A stretch of 35,402 nt of DNA from an uncultured Pseudomonadota bacterium (GTDB taxonomy: Bacteria; Desulfobacterota; Binatia; Binatales; Binataceae). This document shows, piece after piece, positions 31,761 through 35,402 of this stretch. The DNA is taken from positions 1 to 35,402 of the forward strand of contig CALAOW010000029.1 of NCBI GenBank assembly GCA_937889395.1. Direction: 5' to 3'. The notes under the pieces are model-generated. The model did not search any database, was not told the DNA's origin, and saw nothing but the letters and a program-made list of their open reading frames with translations. Position 1 is the stretch's first letter. Each line of letters begins with the position of its first letter. The translations under genes were made by a program, and so were the position numbers.

Positions 31761-32930
31761 ATGGCATGCATTCGGTGGATAGTGCGACCTGAAAAAGGTG
31801 CGCCCAAAGGGAAATGTCGCATCTACGTTTATTTGCGCAAAAACAAATATCAGACCGAACTGTTCCGAGGCACGGAGCGTGAAGCAAACCGGCGCGCTGC
31901 TACCCTTGAACACAAAAAGACGGAAGGCACACTAATCGAGCCGTCCCGGCTGACCGTTGGCGCGTATCTGGACCAGTGGCTCGCCGCCAACCCAAAGGGT
32001 GTGAGCCGCCGCACACTAGAAGGCTATAGCTGGTTAATCAACAAGCACCTGAAACCTCGGTTTGGCGACACCCCGCTCGCGAAGCTGCATCCGATGGACA
32101 TCCAAACCTATTATCAAGATACCAGCCGTTGTGACGGCAAAGGGAAGCTATCGAGACAAACGGTGTTGCACCTGCATCGTCTCCTACATGTGGCGCTGCT
32201 TAGTGCGGTAAAAAATGGATTGCTTGCCTTCAACCCTGCTGGCACGGATAGGATTGATGTGCCGAGCACAGATAACAACGAAGAAGAGTCTAAGGAGATG
32301 ATGACACTAGATGAAAAAGAACTGCTCGCGCTGTTTAAGGGGTTTGAAGGACATCGGCTCTACGCGCCAGTCGTAGTCGATGGGACCACGGGACTCCGGC
32401 GCGGCGAGCTACTTGCGCTCCGATGGTCAGATGTCAATTTGGATACTGCCATGCTAAGTGTTGTGCGCTCACTAGAGGAGACCAAAGAATTCGGACTCAA
32501 CTTCAAGCCCCCAAAGACCAAACGTTCAAAGCGCACAATTGACATTGGCTCGATGACAGTAGAGACCTTGCGCCGGCACGCAACCGCGCAAAAAAAGGCG
32601 CGGCTCGCTGCTGGGCCTGCCTGGATTGATGAGGGATTAATTTTCCCGACTTTGGACGGCTCGCGATGGAGGCCGAGCAGTTTCACGTCAGCTTTCATTG
32701 ACCGCGTCCGCGCCGTTGGATTCACCGGGTTCCGCTTCCAAGACCTGCGGCACACGCATTGTAGCCAATTGCTGCGCGCCGGGGTGCCTGTAATGACGGT
32801 ATCAGCGCGCTTGGGTCACAGCAGCGCGAAAATGACGCTAGACCGGTATGCCCATTCTCTTCCTGCGGACCAGAAGCGGGCGGCGCTAACGCTCGATACG
32901 CTGCTCCAGGCTGCGGCGCTACCCGGATAG
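31761..32930 (+). CDS. Tyrosine integrase of the satellite-like element
   Basis: 389 residues. The ATG at 31761 has AAAAGGAG upstream. The N-terminal arm-binding domain (about 1-60) is followed by a SAM-like core-binding domain (65-165, LTVGAYLDQWLA) and the catalytic domain. Catalytic residues visible are Arg213 (GLRRGE), Arg330 (QDLRHT), His353 (RLGHSS) and the nucleophile Tyr363 (LDRYAH), with a Lys near 252-257. The first His of the usual HxLR motif is Gln327, a variant seen in some integrases. It sits at the right end with its gene pointing to the tRNA-Ser and should catalyse exchange within ACCGGTCTTGAAA. Confidence 0.92.
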   Translation: MACIRWIVRPEKGAPKGKCRIYVYLRKNKYQTELFRGTEREANRRAATLEHKKTEGTLIEPSRLTVGAYLDQWLAANPKGVSRRTLEGYSWLINKHLKPRFGDTPLAKLHPMDIQTYYQDTSRCDGKGKLSRQTVLHLHRLLHVALLSAVKNGLLAFNPAGTDRIDVPSTDNNEEESKEMMTLDEKELLALFKGFEGHRLYAPVVVDGTTGLRRGELLALRWSDVNLDTAMLSVVRSLEETKEFGLNFKPPKTKRSKRTIDIGSMTVETLRRHATAQKKARLAAGPAWIDEGLIFPTLDGSRWRPSSFTSAFIDRVRAVGFTGFRFQDLRHTHCSQLLRAGVPVMTVSARLGHSSAKMTLDRYAHSLPADQKRAALTLDTLLQAAALPG

Positions 32931-33151
32931 CGGCTCTTTCGTCGGGTCTATGTCGCAACCCGGCGATTAACCCGACGATGCAACCGCTTCCGCCCGTGGC
33001 GGTTACCGGATTCGTCGGGTTAGTCGGGCAGGTGGGCCTAAACCATATAGAGAAACCCCCTAGCGAGCCTGCTACCGCGTTCGCCGCCTCACCAGCGGGA
33101 ATCCGGTTGGGAATCGATAGCGCATGGGTTTTGGGTGGCGGAACAGCCTTC

Positions 33152-33257
33152 CCGGACTCATTCCCGGACGCACCGGACGCATACCGGACGCATTGTCCGT
33201 CCGGACCTAACCCCCACGCTATCAGCCGCTCCCCTCTCTTCCGGACGCACGGACGCA
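33152..33257 (+). repeat. Right-end CCGGACGCA iterons
   Basis: Copies at 33152 (CCGGACTCA variant), 33164, 33173, 33184 and 33241, plus GGACGCA at 33251. A palindrome GTCCGTCCGGAC lies at 33195-33206. The block 33239-33257 is an exact reverse complement of 22780-22798. A dyad TCGTCGGGT/ACCCGACGA lies upstream at 32939-32978, just past the integrase stop; it has no T-tract. The 32931-33505 interval contains no gene. Confidence 0.75.
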
Positions 33258-33260
33258 TAC

Positions 33261-33295
33261 CTATACTCTTTATAATAGAATAGAAGAGAGTATAG
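33261..33295. repeat. AT-rich inverted repeat next to the iterons
   Basis: CTATACTCT (33261-33269) and AGAGTATAG (33287-33295) are perfect 9-bp arms around a 17-nt AT-rich centre (TTATAATAGAAT). Next to iterons, such an AT-rich dyad could be a DNA-unwinding element of an origin, a promoter or a terminator; the sequence does not decide. Two ACACGGGCGGAAGG repeats follow at about 33326 and 33367. Confidence 0.45.
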
Positions 33296-33430
33296 GAGAG
33301 AGTGTGTGTGGCGGCAGGAACCTACACGGGCGGAAGGGGTATAGACTACGGACAGGCACGAAGCTACACGGGCGGAAGGAGTAGCGCGCGGGCGCAGCGG
33401 AAAACACGAAAAGTACCGAAAAGCGCCGGA

Positions 33431-33449
33431 CATTTACAAATCCATTTAC
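33431..33449 (+). promoter_or_regulatory. Paired CATTTAC sites, right end (putative integrase arm sites)
   Basis: CATTTAC at 33431-33437 and 33443-33449, 12 bp apart, in the same orientation and spacing as the left-end pair at 22715-22733. They lie about 85-100 bp from the recombination core in the tRNA. Confidence 0.55.
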
Positions 33450-33505
33450 TTTTACCCTTTATTCCGGTCACTAGAAGACAGAAAACGTAGTAAAATCAAC
33501 AGGTT

Positions 33506-33595
33506 GGAGGGGTGACTGAGCGGTTGAAAGTACCGGTCTTGAAAACCGGCAGGGATGAAAGTCCCTCGTGGGTTCGAATCCCACCCCCTCCGCCA
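33506..33595 (+). tRNA. tRNA-Ser (anticodon TGA), complete with CCA
   Basis: 90 nt. The acceptor stem GGAGGGG pairs with CCCCTCC, followed by G and encoded CCA. Anticodon loop CTTGAAA between CCGGT and ACCGG gives TGA at 33540-33542. A long class-II variable arm (AGGGATGAAAGTCCCT) and the T-arm GTGGGTTCGAATCCCAC are present. The D-stem is ACT/AGT. The 5' half up to the anticodon loop was supplied by the element to its left, so the tRNA promoter also lies in element DNA. Confidence 0.97.
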
Positions 33596-33701
33596 GATTA
33601 TCGAATGATTGCTTGACGTTTTGATACGTTCCGCTCCTGCCGATTCGCTGCGCTCGGAGCGCTTGACCACACGACTTGACCACCACGCGTTCAAAATCGG
33701 G

Positions 33702-35402
<1,701 letters not shown>

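Larger units (their letters stand above)
22548..33595. mobile_element. Integrated phage-satellite-like element in tRNA-Ser
   Basis: Bounded by a 5' half tRNA-Ser (22548-22586) and the intact tRNA-Ser (33506-33595), with the 13-bp identical core ACCGGTCTTGAAA at 22574-22586 and 33532-33544. The excised circle would be about 10,958 bp. It holds a leftward operon (AlpA, prim-pol/helicase, TerS-like, TerL ATPase, small genes, TerL nuclease), a rightward zinc-finger regulator and integrase, and two or three rightward cargo genes at the left end. No portal, capsid, protease, tail or lysis gene is recognisable. Size, tRNA integration and a replication plus terminase content resemble phage-inducible islands. 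The presence of both terminase parts without a capsid is not the usual pattern. Confidence 0.8.

Noticed and set aside
32939-32978. Rho-independent terminator after the integrase
   Set aside because: The 9-bp dyad has a 22-nt loop and no T-tract, so it does not meet the usual pattern.
33152-33257. CRISPR-like array
   Set aside because: The repeat unit is only 9 bp, spacing is irregular, the same unit appears inverted at the other end, and no cas genes are present.

Overview
The window is GC-rich chromosomal DNA, probably from an uncultured soil-type bacterium. The catabolic gene content and gene style would fit a deep proteobacterial or Binatota-like lineage, but no 16S rRNA or other marker is present, so the host is a guess. 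Most of it reads as accessory DNA gathered around a serine tRNA gene.

Left part (1-7.9 kb): a transposase truncated by the window edge; two small secreted proteins, one with a long Thr/Ala low-complexity tail made by a hexanucleotide repeat; an amidase gene broken by an in-frame TGA; an MsbA-like ABC exporter; a small membrane-anchored protein; and an AzgA-type purine permease.

Middle (7.9-22.5 kb): this stretch begins and ends with a 5' half of tRNA-Ser. It holds an IS1380 remnant, a sphingosine-1-phosphate-lyase-like PLP enzyme, a Gfo/Idh/MocA oxidoreductase, a Gly/His/Tyr-rich exported protein beside a Spy/CpxP-like protein, and a fragment of an intradiol dioxygenase gene. It then carries a leucine/isovalerate or acyclic-terpene catabolic cluster: acyl-CoA dehydrogenase, carboxyltransferase, biotin carboxylase, enoyl-CoA hydratase and an AtuA-like protein. 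A three-gene toxin/antitoxin/third-protein cassette is wedged inside that cluster.

Right part (22.5-33.6 kb): an 11-kb integrated element that looks like a phage satellite. It carries a tyrosine integrase, an AlpA-like regulator, a zinc-finger regulator, a prim-pol/helicase replication protein, a small-terminase-like protein and a large terminase. The large terminase is split into an ATPase gene and a nuclease gene with about 1.9 kb of small genes between them. No portal, capsid, protease or tail gene is recognisable. The element recombined in the anticodon loop of tRNA-Ser(TGA) and brings its own 5' half of the tRNA. That half differs from the displaced one by two compensatory D-stem base-pair swaps. 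Both ends carry matching arm-type repeats and inverted CCGGACGCA iterons. I regard this element as the most interesting system in the window.

Far right (33.6-35.4 kb): a second tyrosine recombinase, adjacent to the tRNA 3' end, is cut by an IS110 fragment. That fragment is in turn cut by an IS256-type element with a frameshift in a G8 tract. The tRNA-Ser locus is therefore an integration hotspot used from both sides.
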